Source: Muribaculaceae bacterium (GTDB lineage: Bacteria > Bacteroidota > Bacteroidia > Bacteroidales > Muribaculaceae). Taken from it: a stretch of 33,924 nt of DNA. Below the pieces are notes generated by a model that saw only the letters and a list, made by a program, of their open reading frames with translations, ran no database searches and was not told the DNA's origin. Shown here piece by piece: positions 33,170-33,924 of the stretch. A program made the translations under genes and the position numbers. The stretch's first letter is position 1. Each line of letters begins with the position of its first letter. Location: NCBI GenBank assembly GCA_022510445.1, contig JAFLTN010000017.1:1-33924 (forward strand), read 5' to 3'.

Positions 33170-33539
33170 TCAGACATGATATTCCACCCTTTCTGCCCGT
33201 AGTCTCTTCAGCCTTTGTGCCGGGTCTTCCTTCAGACCTTCCACCATAACCACCAGGTCGCGCCACTCCATGGAATAGGACTTTTTCTCCGGATCATACT
33301 CGGGCAGACGGAACCTCCCCGGCCTCAAGCCTCTTCACATACATAACCATCCCGCCATCCTTGACAAAGATAAGTTTCATGAACTTGCGGCTGTTGCCTA
33401 TGAAGATGAACACATCGCCGTTCCTTACCTCCGAACAGAGTTTATCCTTGATGACGCCCACAAGTGAGTTTATACCTTTCCGCATGTCGGTGAACCCGGT
33501 GCACAGATGGTAACGCATCGTGTCGTTCAGAGAGAACAT
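33170..33539 (-). pseudogene. tnpB: IS66 accessory protein TnpB, frameshifted
   Basis: TnpB is a small accessory protein needed for IS66 transposition. The start MFSLNDTMRYHLCTGFTDMR, the FIFIGNSRKFMKL centre and GGMVMYVKRLEAG are typical, but after EAG the frame runs into EVPSARV and a stop at 33294. Reading from the other frame after the G run (plus-strand CCCC at 33317-33320) restores RFRLPEYDPEKKSYSMEW and the DLVVMVEGLKED segment, ending at a stop at 33170. One extra base in the run therefore breaks the gene. The start chosen, at 33539, is the usual IS66 one; a longer frame opens at 33575. Either the copy is inactive or this is a sequencing error or a programmed shift. Confidence 0.88.
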
Positions 33540-33859
33540 GACTCGCCAAGACTTTTTCGTAAAACTTCCATCCACACTTGCTCCGTGCCTCTCCCAAAAT
33601 GAGCCCTCAATCCATTTGGGAAGGCAAGGCTTACTCCCCTTATTTCTATCTGCTGGAAATTGAGATCCGCTGAATCAGGCACTCTGTCGTAGTGAATCTC
33701 AATCGGCACAAGACCTGTCTCCGGCTTGGGCTGGTCGAATTTCTTTTTCCAGTAATAATAATTGGTGAAACAGATATCTCTGTCGGCATGAAAGATCTTT
33801 ATACTCTTGCCGCTCTCTTTTTGCTCCCGCTTGAGAACTTCAAATTTTTCTCTTATCAT
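33527..33859 (-). CDS. tnpA: IS66 protein TnpA
   Basis: A 110-residue protein matching the small first gene of IS66 elements. The N-terminal part is a helix-turn-helix-like region ending NYYYWKKKF (33-41), a common IS66/IS3 OrfA-like feature. The C-terminal part contains the QIEIRGVSLAFPNG strand pair, also usual in Bacteroides IS66 TnpA. Its end overlaps the tnpB start by 13 bases, implying translational coupling. The start codon lies about 65 bp from the window edge, so the promoter and the terminal repeat are only partly visible. Confidence 0.88.
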   Translation of the reverse strand: MIREKFEVLKREQKESGKSIKIFHADRDICFTNYYYWKKKFDQPKPETGLVPIEIHYDRVPDSADLNFQQIEIRGVSLAFPNGLRAHFGRGTEQVWMEVLRKSLGESCSL

Positions 33860-33924
33860 AGTACAAAAAATGATAGGGTTTAGTTCAAATGCTGTTCTAT
33901 TTTACCTTAGCCTTTCATATTTAC

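Larger units (their letters stand above)
31424..33924 (-). mobile_element. IS66-family insertion element (right end at or beyond the window edge)
   Basis: Three genes in the IS66 order tnpA-tnpB-tnpC run on the minus strand. tnpC looks intact, tnpB has a frameshift, and tnpA is complete. The left boundary is not certain (see the junction region), and the right boundary may be at or beyond base 33924, where the minus strand begins GTAAATATG, a plausible IS66-type GTAA end. It lies directly after the Sus-like operon. Confidence 0.85.

Noticed and set aside
1..33924. CRISPR array, toxin-antitoxin or phage defence system
   Set aside because: No regularly spaced direct repeats, cas genes or known defence domains were seen.

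Overview
The window reads as a chromosomal segment of a Bacteroidales bacterium, most likely Muribaculaceae or a close relative. This rests on a SusC/SusD/SusE/SusF-like locus, Bacteroidetes-only families (DUF5683, DUF4919), promoters of the Bacteroidetes type (TTTG, about 20 bp, TAnnTTTG), weak use of Shine-Dalgarno sequences, and an IS66 element of the Bacteroides type. The family-level placement is inference.

Region 1 (1-3837, + strand) is a tightly packed housekeeping run with overlapping or near-touching genes: uracil phosphoribosyltransferase (5' end disturbed or cut), recF, a DUF721/DciA-like gene, an acyl-CoA thioesterase, a TPR-like protein and ribH, closed by a terminator. Region 2 (3838-4398) is a 561-bp non-coding stretch with several inverted repeats. 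It includes a candidate small structured RNA (about 4228-4340) with its own terminator, whose T-tract merges into a near-perfect relA promoter. Region 3 (4399-10968, + strand) holds a bifunctional (p)ppGpp synthetase/hydrolase, a PgpH-like 7TM-HD protein (predicted c-di-AMP phosphodiesterase), a small unknown membrane protein, a DUF4919 secreted protein and a SlyD-like isomerase with a cysteine-rich tail. Region 4 (10979-16644, - strand) holds a MATE transporter, then parA, parB, DUF5683 and an MltD-like lytic transglycosylase. A long imperfect palindrome lies just upstream of parA.

Region 5 (16727-21707, + strand) is a tripartite exporter: TolC-like outer-membrane protein, HlyD-like adaptor and two ABC-2 type permeases, with no ATPase gene. 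A bidirectional terminator and a tRNA-Tyr (- strand) follow, then a lipoprotein of unknown role. Region 6 (23689-31136, + strand) is a visibly AT-richer Sus-like glycan-uptake locus: TonB-dependent SusC-like porin, SusD-like binding lipoprotein, and two surface lipoproteins (SusE-like and SusF-like) that share a C-terminal module. No glycoside hydrolase or regulator gene is present before the locus runs into region 7 (31424 to the window end, - strand). That region is an IS66-family element with tnpA, a frameshifted tnpB and an intact-looking tnpC.

I did not find a clearly new defence or mobile system. The items most worth a second look are the structured non-coding RNA before relA, the relA-pgpH pairing of two second-messenger enzymes, the palindrome upstream of parAB, the exporter lacking an ATPase, and the module shared by the SusE-like and SusF-like proteins.
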